7,491 nucleotides of DNA from an uncultured Campylobacter sp. Lineage in GTDB: Bacteria > Campylobacterota > Campylobacteria > Campylobacterales > Campylobacteraceae. Positions 1 through 6,837 of the stretch are shown here, piece by piece (the stretch's first letter is position 1; the number at the start of each line of letters is the position of its first letter). The notes under the pieces were generated by a model that made no database searches, had not been told where the DNA came from, and was given only the letters and a program-made list of their open reading frames with translations. The position numbers were made by a program, and so were the translations under genes. Where the stretch lies: assembly GCF_938017615.1 (NCBI RefSeq), contig NZ_CALIJA010000099.1, forward strand, positions 1 to 7,491, written 5' to 3'.

Positions 1-1
1 A

Positions 2-127
2 AATCGTTTTGAAGAAATTTTGCACAGTTTTGATTTTATCTGCTCTAAGAATCATTTTCGCTTTTGTGGACGTGTATATTTTAAACTATCGAAGGCAGGC
101 AACGCGAAAACGGCTTTGCTCTATTGA
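2..127 (+). CDS. Possible 3' end of an unidentified plus-strand gene (partial at left edge)
   Basis: A plus-strand frame is open from the left edge through 41 codons and ends at TGA 125-127. The peptide starts NRFEEILHSF and ends KTALLY, with a Cys/Phe/His-rich middle (FICSKNHFRFC). I recognise no family. A 41-codon run without a stop is only mildly unlikely in such AT-rich DNA, and a competing minus-strand frame (open over 81-218, ending at TAA 83-81) covers part of the same bases. If real, this gene would converge on the TRAP operon. It could equally be non-coding. Confidence 0.2.
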   Translation, partial: NRFEEILHSFDFICSKNHFRFCGRVYFKLSKAGNAKTALLY

Positions 128-191
128 TTTCACGTATCCTGCGGCTTGCGATAATCATATAGACAAGCATGGATTTAGTAAACGATAGTTT
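83..191. repeat. Nested inverted repeats with three-way-junction potential
   Basis: AAACTATCG (83-91) is the exact reverse complement of CGATAGTTT (183-191). Nested inside are GCAGG (95-99) with CCTGC (138-142), continued by ACGCGAAA (102-109) with TTTCACGT (128-135), where seven of eight positions pair. The eighth is C/A on the plus strand but would be a G-U wobble in a minus-strand RNA. A further arm is GCTTG (144-148) with CAAGC (164-168). Together these could fold as an outer stem closing two hairpins. I match it to no known RNA family or mobile element, and chance pairing is a serious alternative. Confidence 0.3.
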
Positions 192-362
192 TAACACAGT
201 AGCTTCGTATGAATAAATTTATCTTACTAAGGGACATAATCGCTTCGGCGCAATTTAAAATTTTGAGTAGTTTAGATAGACGGATTTAAATTTAGAACAA
301 AGAGTCGATTCAAATTTAAAATCCTGGTGCAAGAATAAAAAGCAAGAAGATAAATTTAATAA
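128..362. other. Gap without a convincing gene
   Basis: This AT-rich stretch lies between the possible gene tail at the left edge and the terminator of the TRAP operon. It holds the right half of the nested inverted repeats, several AAATTT words, and a 12-bp inverted pair, TAAATTTATCTT (214-225) with AAGATAAATTTA (347-358). The only plus-strand ATG frame I followed here (169-216) has 15 codons and no ribosome-binding site. I see no tRNA or rRNA. Confidence 0.6.
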
Positions 363-397
363 GATCCCGCAAATTTATCTTAAAATTTAGCGGGATC
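363..397 (-). terminator. Rho-independent terminator of the TRAP operon
   Basis: GATCCCGC (363-370) pairs exactly with GCGGGATC (390-397). The stem continues inward with AAATTT (371-376) and AAATTT (383-388) past a single bulged A at 389, closing a 6-nt loop. Read on the minus strand it begins 10 nt after the permease stop codon and is followed by a U-rich tail beginning UUAUUAAAUUU. On the plus strand the tail is weaker (AAATTTGATTTT), so it could act in both directions. Confidence 0.7.
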
Positions 398-407
398 AAA
401 TTTGATT

Positions 408-2492
408 TTACGCCGCAGGTGCGCTATTTTCGGCGTGCGTATTGTCCGAGTCTTTAGGTCTTAAAACCCACTGCTTTGCAAAGATCAGCGCGTAGATCGC
501 AGCGCCGATGCCGTAGCTTACATATTCGCTCGGGATAAACTCGATAAATTTCGCGCAGATATTAGGCACCAGCATTAGCGGCGTTACTAGCAGCAATAGC
601 AGGCGCTCTATCAGGTTACATTTTGTTACGAACCAGCCCTGCAGCGAGGAGCTGAAAGCAAACATACCCACGATCGCCGTGGCAAAAATCAGCACGATTT
701 GCAGTGGATCGCTGATCCAAACGATGCTCTTTGAATCCATCGGATCGCCGATGCTTTGGATCAAAAGCAGCTTGTTGTTGAAGAAAAACGCAAACGGAAG
801 CACCGCAGTGCGCAGATCATACACGAAGCCCTGAAGTCCCACGGTTACCGGATTTGCCTTTGCGATGCCCGCCGCAGCGTATGCGGCGATACCCACGGGA
901 GGCGTATCGTCGGCTAAAATTCCAAAATAAAAGACAAAAAGATGCACTGCGATCGCAGGGATTAGAAAGCCGTTTTTATCCGCCAGTATCAAAATCACCG
1001 GAGCGATTAGGCTCGAAACGACGATATAATTCGCCGTCGTAGGAAGCCCCATGCCCAAAATAAGGCTCATTATCGCAGTCATCAGAAGTATCAGCACTAT
1101 GCTATTTCCCGCGACCGCTTCTACGAGCTCTGAAAGAACCTGTCCCAGCCCGGTAAGCGAGATCGAGCCGATTATGATGCCCGCTAGCGCGGTGGCAACG
1201 GCTACCGTGACCATGTTTTTAGCAGCACCCACCATAGCCCAAAAGATATCGACAAAGCCGACGATAAAATCGGACTTGCCAACCTTTTCGCCAAATATCG
1301 TTTTTTTAGCGGGCTCTTGTACGATCATTATTAAAAATAGCACGCAGATCGAGTTAAACGCCGCAGAGATCGCGCTTTTTTTCAGAATCAATAGAGTGAA
1401 AAGAAGCACCAAAATCGGTATTATGTAATGAATGCCACTAAATATAATTTTTAGCTTTGAAACCTTGGCGTAATCGCGGCTGCCATGAAGCCCCAACTTG
1501 CAGCTTTCAAGATGCACGATAAAAAATAACCCCGCGTAGCAGACGAAGGCAGGGATCACCGCCGCGATCATTACGTTGGTGTAGCTCATACCTAAAAATT
1601 CCGCGATGATAAACGCCGCAGCGCCCATGATAGGCGGCATAAGCTGCCCGTTTACGCCCGCGGCTACCTCGATAGCGCCCGCCTTAGTAGCGGTAAGCCC
1701 CGCTTTTTTCATTAGCGGGATCGTAAAGGTGCCCACCGTCACGACGTTTGCGGTCGAGCTGCCGCTTACCATGCCGGTTAGTCCGCTGGCGATTACGCTA
1801 GCCTTGGCGGGTCCTCCGCGGAAGCGACCTAAAATCGCAAACGCTACGTTTATAAAATACTGCCCCGCTCCGGCTCGCTCCAAAAGCGCGCCGAATAGCA
1901 CGAACAGATAGATGAAGCTGGTGCTGACCCCTACCGGCACGCCAAATACGCCCTCTGTAGTTAAAAACATATGCCCTGCAAGCAGTTCAAAGCTTGCGCC
2001 GCGGTGCGCGATGATATCTGGCATATAAGGACCGAAGTAGCAATACAGAAGAAAGGTAAAAGCGATAATACCTAGCGCAGGCCCCATCATACGGCGACCT
2101 GCTTCAAAGAGTATGAAAATCCCGATAAAGGCCGCTACGATATCTCTGGTTAGATAATTTCCCGGGCGCTGCGCTAGCCCGTTAAATTCTATCGCAGGAT
2201 ACAAGATCGCGGCGACTCCGACGATTAATAAAATATAATCGTAAAACGGGATGTAAAAATGCGCCTTGGAGCGCGGGCGAAATGGAAAAAGCGAAAAAAT
2301 TATAAAAACAGCGAACGCTAAGTGGATCGAGCGCGCGATATTCGTATTTAGCGTAGAATACGCGATGTAAAGCTGAAAGACCGACCACGCGAAGCAGACC
2401 AGCGTCACGAGCCAGAAGAGCTTTTTAGAGGTAAATTCTCTACTCTTTACCTCTAAAACCTGCTCATCTTTTTGTGTAGATTTCTCCATCAA
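408..2492 (-). CDS. TAXI-type TRAP transporter permease, fused small and large membrane subunits (DctQM-like)
   Basis: This is the membrane part of a tripartite ATP-independent periplasmic transporter. It uses an ion gradient to take up a substrate delivered by a periplasmic binding protein. The 694-residue chain fits the fused 4TM/12TM permeases that accompany TAXI binding proteins. Hydrophobic segments run through the whole protein. The N-terminal helices (about 27-150) correspond to the DctQ-like part, and the rest is DctM-like. Recognisable DctM features are the GRFRGGPAKASV and SGLTGMVSGSSTANV stretches (222-250), GVNGQLMPPIMGAAAF (279-294), GMGLPTTANYIV (480-491) and GILADDTPPVGIAAYAAAG (524-542). 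The tail after 675 is short and polar. The frame opens with TTG then ATG; I prefer ATG at 2489 (693 residues), which begins 8 nt after the binding-protein stop, with only a weak GG-containing Shine-Dalgarno, so translation is probably coupled. The substrate cannot be read from the sequence. Confidence 0.95.
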   Translation of the reverse strand: MMEKSTQKDEQVLEVKSREFTSKKLFWLVTLVCFAWSVFQLYIAYSTLNTNIARSIHLAFAVFIIFSLFPFRPRSKAHFYIPFYDYILLIVGVAAILYPAIEFNGLAQRPGNYLTRDIVAAFIGIFILFEAGRRMMGPALGIIAFTFLLYCYFGPYMPDIIAHRGASFELLAGHMFLTTEGVFGVPVGVSTSFIYLFVLFGALLERAGAGQYFINVAFAILGRFRGGPAKASVIASGLTGMVSGSSTANVVTVGTFTIPLMKKAGLTATKAGAIEVAAGVNGQLMPPIMGAAAFIIAEFLGMSYTNVMIAAVIPAFVCYAGLFFIVHLESCKLGLHGSRDYAKVSKLKIIFSGIHYIIPILVLLFTLLILKKSAISAAFNSICVLFLIMIVQEPAKKTIFGEKVGKSDFIVGFVDIFWAMVGAAKNMVTVAVATALAGIIIGSISLTGLGQVLSELVEAVAGNSIVLILLMTAIMSLILGMGLPTTANYIVVSSLIAPVILILADKNGFLIPAIAVHLFVFYFGILADDTPPVGIAAYAAAGIAKANPVTVGLQGFVYDLRTAVLPFAFFFNNKLLLIQSIGDPMDSKSIVWISDPLQIVLIFATAIVGMFAFSSSLQGWFVTKCNLIERLLLLLVTPLMLVPNICAKFIEFIPSEYVSYGIGAAIYALIFAKQWVLRPKDSDNTHAENSAPAA

Positions 2493-2497
2493 CTAGC

Positions 2498-3439
2498 CTA
2501 TTTCAACAACCCGGCTTCTTTATACACCGCCTCTGCCGCAGGATGAAGCGGCGCGCTAAGCCCCTCTAAAAGAGATTCTTTGCTCACTAAATTTAGCGCA
2601 GGGTGTAGCTTTTTGTACTCGTCGAAATTATCAAGTATTGCCTTAACTACCGCCCTAACCGCCTCGTCGCTTTGGCTAGCGTCGGTTACGAGCACGGCCT
2701 TTACGCCGATAGTCTGCGTATCGTGATCTACGCCGTCATACATTTTCGCAGGGATCACGCCTTTGGCAAAATATGGATATTTTTCTAGAATTTTTTTGAT
2801 ATGCTCATCGTCGATGCCGACTAAGTCGATAGGAAGCGAAGTCGCCGCATCGGTGATATTTGCGGTTGGATGTCCTACGACGTAGAAGTATCCGTCGATC
2901 TTCTTATCTTTTAGCGCCATCGGGCATTCTTGCGCGGTTAAGACGCCGTGTTGGGCGAGCTTTTTAAGATCGAAGTCGTAGTTTTCAAAAACTATCGTGC
3001 TGGTTAGCTCGTTGCCGCTGCCCGGGTTTCCGATATTGATCTTTTTACCCGCAGCGTCGCCGTAAGCTTTGATGCCGCTCTCTTTAGAAACTACGAAAGC
3101 CAAAAGCTCCGGATAGATCGAAATTACGGAGCGTAAATTTTTATCCGCCGCGCCTTGGAATTTGCCCGTACCGTTGTATTTATCATAGACGACGTCGCTT
3201 TGAACGAAGCCGAAATTTAGCTCTTTTTTAAGCACGTTATTGACGTTATACGTCGAGCCGCCCGTCGATTGCACGGAGCATTTCATATTTTTATCCATAT
3301 TTACCAAGCGGCAAATCGCGCCTCCTACCGGATAATAGGTGCCGGTCATACCGCCGGTGCCGATATTGATGAACTCCTTAGCGCCTGAAACGCTAGCTAG
3401 TAAGGCCAAACCGGCCAAAGCAACAGAAAATTTTTTCAT
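2498..3439 (-). CDS. TAXI family TRAP transporter solute-binding protein
   Basis: This is the periplasmic receptor that captures the substrate and delivers it to the permease encoded just downstream. The 313 residues begin with a Sec signal peptide: MKK, a hydrophobic core to about residue 17, and likely cleavage near SGA/K at 20. The mature start has the TAXI-family block INIGTGGMTGTYYPVGGAIC (25-43), followed by VQSTGGS (56-62), NFGFVQSD (75-82), NIGNPGSGNE (135-144) and GYFYVVGHPTANITD (183-197). The length is normal for the family. Characterised TAXI proteins bind glutamate/glutamine or other organic acids, but the ligand here is undetermined. Cysteines at 43, 54 and 172 could allow a disulfide. 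The start ATG has a strong AAGGAG 6 nt upstream (3445-3450). It is the first gene of a two-gene operon, with binding protein before permease. Confidence 0.95.
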   Translation of the reverse strand: MKKFSVALAGLALLASVSGAKEFINIGTGGMTGTYYPVGGAICRLVNMDKNMKCSVQSTGGSTYNVNNVLKKELNFGFVQSDVVYDKYNGTGKFQGAADKNLRSVISIYPELLAFVVSKESGIKAYGDAAGKKINIGNPGSGNELTSTIVFENYDFDLKKLAQHGVLTAQECPMALKDKKIDGYFYVVGHPTANITDAATSLPIDLVGIDDEHIKKILEKYPYFAKGVIPAKMYDGVDHDTQTIGVKAVLVTDASQSDEAVRAVVKAILDNFDEYKKLHPALNLVSKESLLEGLSAPLHPAAEAVYKEAGLLK

Positions 3440-3444
3440 CTTTG

Positions 3445-3450
3445 CTCCTT
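3445..3450 (-). promoter_or_regulatory. Strong Shine-Dalgarno of the TAXI binding-protein gene
   Basis: AAGGAG on the minus strand lies 5 nt before the ATG at 3439. It fixes the start that also gives a proper signal peptide. The much weaker site of the permease gene suggests that more binding protein than permease is made. Confidence 0.8.
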
Positions 3451-3483
3451 TTTGAGTTAAAAGTTTGAAAGTATTGCTAAATT

Positions 3484-3498
3484 TCTATAAAATTCTAA
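3484..3498 (-). promoter_or_regulatory. Candidate promoter -10 region of the TRAP operon
   Basis: On the minus strand the sequence reads TTAGAATTTTATAGA. It offers TAGAAT (3497-3492), one mismatch from TATAAT, and a second option TATAGA (3489-3484). The upstream DNA is T-rich and has no clear -35 box, as is usual for Campylobacter sigma-70 promoters. Initiation here would give a leader of about 45 nt before the ATG. No strong terminator was found between truA and this point, so read-through from the upstream operon is possible. This is inference from sequence pattern only. Confidence 0.4.
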
Positions 3499-3596
3499 TA
3501 AAAATAGATCGAATTTCGCGCAAATTTACGATTTTACACATCGTGGTGCAGGTGATTTAATATCAAAGTAGGGTGGCGATCTGCTCTGATATGCGA

Positions 3597-3616
3597 AATT
3601 TTACCGCGATAAAATT
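3597..3616. repeat. Imperfect 20-bp palindrome in the truA - TRAP gap
   Basis: AATTTTA (3597-3603) and TAAAATT (3610-3616) are exact inverted copies around a CCGCGA centre that is nearly self-complementary. It lies about 57 nt downstream of the truA stop. It has no good U-tract, so a terminator is unlikely; it could be a regulator site or simply chance in AT-rich DNA. Confidence 0.3.
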
Positions 3617-3672
3617 CTAAGCCTGAAATCCAAACGCCCGTGGATAAAATTTAACGCTATAAATTTCAAGCC

Positions 3673-5064
3673 TTAATAACTCACGCCGCTAAGATACAAC
3701 CCGTTCGGCGGAAAGGGGATTCTGCTAAGCGCTCGCGAGAAGCTGATCTTGCGCCCGCTCTGCACGGATTTTAGGGCGTTTGCGACCATCAGCCGCACCT
3801 GCGCTCGCAAAAATCCATTGGCTTTAAAATTTATCAAGGTCAAATTTCTAAAAGAGTAGGCGCGCGCGACGCAGAGCTCGCGTACGGGGCTTTTTATATC
3901 GCTGCCGCTTTTCATAAACTCGCTGAAATCGTGCTCACCGACAAAATTTGCAAGCGCAGCATTGAGCGCGGCAAGATCCACGCGCGGATAAAACACGCAA
4001 AAATCGCTAAGAAAGGGGCTTGGACGTCCGTGGTTTAAAACGTAGCGATAGCAGCGCGCTACGGCATCGTAACGCGGATGAAAATCGCGCGGTACCTGGC
4101 TGATGTGTTGCACAAAAATATAGGGCGCGCAGTGGCGGTTTATGAGCTCTTTTAGGCGCGACAGCTCCCAATGCACGGTGCATTCGACGCAGCTTACCTG
4201 GCGCAGCGCGTGCACCCCTTTATCGGTGCGCGAGCTGCTGATGAGCGGCGCAAAGATCCCCACGCGCCCCAAAGCCGCGCGTAGCACGTCCTCGACGCCG
4301 CGCCCGTGAGGCTGAGACTGCGAGCCGCTAAATTTCGAGCCGTCATAGGAATAGACGAGCTTGAGCTTTACGCGCTCGGAGTTTGCGCTCGCTGCGAAGG
4401 TGCACGTATCTGCAGTGGTATTTGGCAGGGCGCTTATTTTGCCGATTTGCGCAAGTTCGCTCGCTGTGAAGTCGCTTGCAGGCGCGCTTTCAATAATATT
4501 TTTGAGTTCGGACGCGCTTGCGAGGGTGTTTGCGGGGGCGTCCGCTTTGTGGGCGGCATTTGCCTTGCGGGAGTCTGTAGCGCGGGCGGACGCGGGAGGG
4601 GTAGTGTAAAATTTTGCGACGGGCGACGTATAGATTTTTAAAGCGTCGCCGCTCGACCCATTAGCTTTCGCAGCGTTTGCCGCGCAAATATCCGAAGCGG
4701 CGACATTGACGGAATTTTTGCAAACGGAATTTAAATCCGCCCCGCGCGCAGCCTTTTTGGCGCGAACGGCGTCCGAATTCCGCTTGGCTCTTTCGTGATT
4801 CAAACCACAATCGGGTGCAGTATAGGTAGCCGTATCGTTTGCCGTATCTGCAAGAGCGGAATTTTTAAAATTTGAAAGCTCATCTTTTGAAACAAAGACC
4901 TGCTCGTCGTTTTGCGCTTCATGCTTTAAATTTACGCCACGCAAAATTTCAGACGCGTTAGGCTTGCTCGCCGAAATCTTATCCGCTAAATTTCGATCGG
5001 ACGAGCTTTTGTTCAAAATTTCGCCGTCGCAGAGCTCGGAGTCTTTTTTAATACCTCGGGGCAA
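3673..5064 (-). CDS. truA: tRNA pseudouridine(38-40) synthase TruA with a long low-complexity N-terminal extension
   Basis: TruA converts uridines 38-40 in the anticodon stem-loop of tRNAs to pseudouridine. The enzyme domain is residues 231-463 (about 233 residues, a normal full length). It has YDGSKFSGSQSQ (240-251), SSSRTDKGVHA (276-286) with the catalytic Asp at 281, DFHPRYDAVARCYRYVL (327-343), FVGEHDFSEF (374-383), NGFLRAQVRLM (416-426) and the closing PPNGLYLSGVSY. Residues 1-230 are unlike the family: Ala about 19 percent, Ser about 12 percent, no Trp, no Met after residue 1, and no recognisable domain, so probably disordered. The start is a TTG at 5064 inside lptF, with AGGA six nt upstream. 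No in-frame ATG exists before the enzyme domain, and the position where TruA normally starts is GTA. Other in-frame TTG codons (5016 and 4803, with another near 4943) are possible starts. The 17-bp overlap with lptF implies translational coupling. Identity of the domain is secure; the exact start is not. Confidence 0.9.
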   Translation of the reverse strand: MPRGIKKDSELCDGEILNKSSSDRNLADKISASKPNASEILRGVNLKHEAQNDEQVFVSKDELSNFKNSALADTANDTATYTAPDCGLNHERAKRNSDAVRAKKAARGADLNSVCKNSVNVAASDICAANAAKANGSSGDALKIYTSPVAKFYTTPPASARATDSRKANAAHKADAPANTLASASELKNIIESAPASDFTASELAQIGKISALPNTTADTCTFAASANSERVKLKLVYSYDGSKFSGSQSQPHGRGVEDVLRAALGRVGIFAPLISSSRTDKGVHALRQVSCVECTVHWELSRLKELINRHCAPYIFVQHISQVPRDFHPRYDAVARCYRYVLNHGRPSPFLSDFCVFYPRVDLAALNAALANFVGEHDFSEFMKSGSDIKSPVRELCVARAYSFRNLTLINFKANGFLRAQVRLMVANALKSVQSGRKISFSRALSRIPFPPNGLYLSGVSY

Positions 5065-6079
5065 TTTTGATCCTGTAGTATAGTAGCGAGCCGATAAGCG
5101 TAACGCCGAATGTCACGGGAAGCGCGATGCTTGGGTATTTAGAGAGCAGCATGATCAGTGCAAAGTAGCTAAAAAGCACGCCGAAGATCCCCGCGTAAAC
5201 GAAGCCCTTTTCGTAGCGATAGGTCACGATACCGAGGCTTAGCGCAAACAGAAAGCTCGCCAGCGGAAAGAGCGAGACGAGGGTGTAGATGCTAAATTCT
5301 TTTCTGCGCTTTTCGCTGCCGCTCATATCACTCCAGTATCCGATCACGCCACCTCCGCCGCGGATATTGCGGTCGCTTTGCGTGCGCAGGGTTAGGCTTT
5401 CAAACTCGCTTACGTGCCACTGCTCGCTGCCCATCGTGTAAATTTTGCCGTCGTGCAGCATCGCAGAAAAGCTCGCGTTTTCGTTTTTAAACTCGCCGCT
5501 GCGCGCTACGATCATCCGCTCGTGATCCTGCGAGCCACCAGGATTATACAGCACGAGATCCTTATACAGCGTGCTTGTGCCGTTGTTTTCCTGCGAGTCG
5601 ATAAAAACGAGCCAGTCGGAGAATTTCTGCCCGAATTCGTTGGATTTGATATTTAGCGTCGCGCTAATTTTTTTGTAATCGATGAAATTGTCCTTTAAAT
5701 TTTCGGCTATCGGCATCATAAAAAGCGATACGAAAAGCAGCGCTAAAGAACACAGCGCGGCGCTTATGCCGAAAAACAGCGCGATCTTGCGCGTGGCGTA
5801 GCCGATAGTAAATATTACGATGGTTTCGTTCTCTTTAGAGAGCCTAAAAAGCGAGATGCTAAGCGCTACGAAAAACGCGATCGGCACCGTAAATATGAGT
5901 ATGCGCGGTAGCATGAAAAGATAGAGCTTGACTAGCTCTGAAAAATTTATCTCGATAAACGACGTAATGCGCGCGATCTGAAGAAAAAAGACGATCGACA
6001 TTATGATAAAAAGCGTGCTGAAAAGCGACGCGAAGGAGCCGACGAAATTGCTAAATAAATAGCGCTGCACTCTATCCAT
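5048..6079 (-). CDS. LptF/LptG family permease (lipopolysaccharide export, YjgP/YjgQ family)
   Basis: LptF and LptG are the inner-membrane subunits of the LptB2FG exporter, which extracts LPS or lipooligosaccharide and passes it to the periplasmic Lpt bridge. The 343 residues show the family layout: three N-terminal membrane helices (about 13-35, 51-79, 98-122), a periplasmic beta-rich domain (about 125-262), and three C-terminal helices (about 264-285, 290-312, 316-335). The cytoplasmic loop LFRLSKENETIVIFTIGY (77-94) matches the conserved coupling-helix region (LxRxSxExE...G) that contacts the ATPase LptB. A GGGG run lies at 241-244, just before the fourth helix. I cannot tell LptF from LptG with certainty, though the syntenic Campylobacter gene is usually called LptF-like. 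The ATG at 6079 overlaps the prepilin peptidase stop by 8 bp and has only a weak Shine-Dalgarno, which points to translational coupling. Confidence 0.9.
   Translation of the reverse strand: MDRVQRYLFSNFVGSFASLFSTLFIIMSIVFFLQIARITSFIEINFSELVKLYLFMLPRILIFTVPIAFFVALSISLFRLSKENETIVIFTIGYATRKIALFFGISAALCSLALLFVSLFMMPIAENLKDNFIDYKKISATLNIKSNEFGQKFSDWLVFIDSQENNGTSTLYKDLVLYNPGGSQDHERMIVARSGEFKNENASFSAMLHDGKIYTMGSEQWHVSEFESLTLRTQSDRNIRGGGGVIGYWSDMSGSEKRRKEFSIYTLVSLFPLASFLFALSLGIVTYRYEKGFVYAGIFGVLFSYFALIMLLSKYPSIALPVTFGVTLIGSLLYYRIKIAPRY
5071..5074 (-). promoter_or_regulatory. Shine-Dalgarno supporting the TTG start of truA
   Basis: AGGA on the minus strand, within the 3' end of lptF, sits 6 nt before the TTG at 5064. 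It is the main evidence for translation of the full N-terminal extension from within lptF. Confidence 0.5.
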
Positions 6080-6827
6080 AAATGATGTCCAAGAGCCTTA
6101 AAATTTGATCTTTGAAGATAAAGGTAAGAAGCAGCCCCATCGATAAAAAGGGCACGAACGGCAGCTCGTAGCCCTTTTTGTTCGCGATGAGATACGCAGG
6201 CAGCGTCAAAGTCGCGCCGATGTAGATCGAGATACCGCCCAGCTTCCAGCCCAAAATCGCCCCCATAACGCCCGCGATAAAAATATCCGCGCTTCCCATC
6301 GCTTCGCGCTTTAGCACGAAGGTGACGATGAGGCGCAACACGAAAAATATCGCCGCGTATCCCGCCGCCGCGCCCACGCCGCTAAGATCAAAATCATACA
6401 TCAGCGTATAAGCAAGCGAAAGCGCCGTAACTACGTAAAGAAGGCTCTCCGGTACGGCTTTATACTCAAAATCGATCGCCGAAAGCGCCATAAGCAAGAT
6501 AAAGCAAAGCCCGAGCACCGCGGCTTTTGCAAGATCGGGCTCGCCGAAATACGCCGCAAGCGCCAGCGCGCCGCCTAAAAGCTCGACGATCGGGTAGCGA
6601 ATCGAAATTTTGGTTTTACAAAAGGCGCATTTACCGCCCAAAAAGAGCCACGAAAGCAGCGGAATGTTGTGGTAAAATTTTAAAGCGTGAGAACATTTTG
6701 GGCAGTGCGAAGCGGGGAAATTTACGCTCTGTCCGCGCGGCAGGCGGTAGATCAGGACGTTGCAAAACGAACCCACGCAGGTGCCGAATACCGCAAAAAT
6801 CACGCCGTAAACGATATTTAAATCCAT
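6072..6827 (-). CDS. Prepilin peptidase (A24 family), type IV prepilin leader peptidase / N-methyltransferase
   Basis: This inner-membrane aspartic protease cleaves the short leader of type IV pilin-like proteins and usually methylates the new N terminus. In Campylobacter it is expected to serve the pseudopilin system of natural transformation. The 251 residues begin with a membrane helix and the family signature GTCVGSFCNVLIYRLPRG (15-32). A cytoplasmic zinc-binding loop follows, with HCPKC (41-45) and KCAFC (66-70), giving Cys 42, 45, 67 and 70; then RYPIVELLGG (77-86). The catalytic aspartates are expected at D119 (SAIDFEYKAVPE) and D181 (AMGSADIFIAG). The second motif reads GSAD rather than the commoner GxGD. 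The ATG at 6827 has a clear AAGGAA (6832-6837). It is a pilD/comC-type protein; I leave the symbol empty because naming varies. Placement beside lptF and truA matches what I recall of C. jejuni. Confidence 0.92.
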   Translation of the reverse strand: MDLNIVYGVIFAVFGTCVGSFCNVLIYRLPRGQSVNFPASHCPKCSHALKFYHNIPLLSWLFLGGKCAFCKTKISIRYPIVELLGGALALAAYFGEPDLAKAAVLGLCFILLMALSAIDFEYKAVPESLLYVVTALSLAYTLMYDFDLSGVGAAAGYAAIFFVLRLIVTFVLKREAMGSADIFIAGVMGAILGWKLGGISIYIGATLTLPAYLIANKKGYELPFVPFLSMGLLLTFIFKDQILRLLDIIYG

Positions 6828-6831
6828 CTTT

Positions 6832-6837
6832 TTCCTT
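6832..6837 (-). promoter_or_regulatory. Shine-Dalgarno of the prepilin peptidase gene
   Basis: AAGGAA on the minus strand lies 4 nt before the ATG at 6827. It shows independent initiation after the 66-bp gap, in contrast to the coupled genes downstream. Confidence 0.7.

Noticed and set aside
169..216. Fifteen-codon plus-strand frame starting ATG at 169
   Set aside because: It has no Shine-Dalgarno, is very short, and its peptide has no recognisable character.
1051..1428. Plus-strand open frames inside the permease gene (854-1042, 1051-1428, 1606-1911)
   Set aside because: The opposite strand encodes a clear, full-length TRAP permease. These are shadow frames.
3440..3672. Terminator or riboswitch in the truA - TRAP gap
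   Set aside because: Only short stems were found (ATCCA/TGGAT near 3629-3646 and ATATCA/TGATAT near 3560-3591), with no U-tract and no known riboswitch core.
4306..4641. Plus-strand open frame of 111 codons opposite truA (and a second one at 4361-4609)
   Set aside because: These lie antisense to the Ala-rich truA extension and look like by-products of its GC-rich codons. They have no family resemblance and no visible ribosome-binding site. The truA frame continues directly into a recognisable enzyme.
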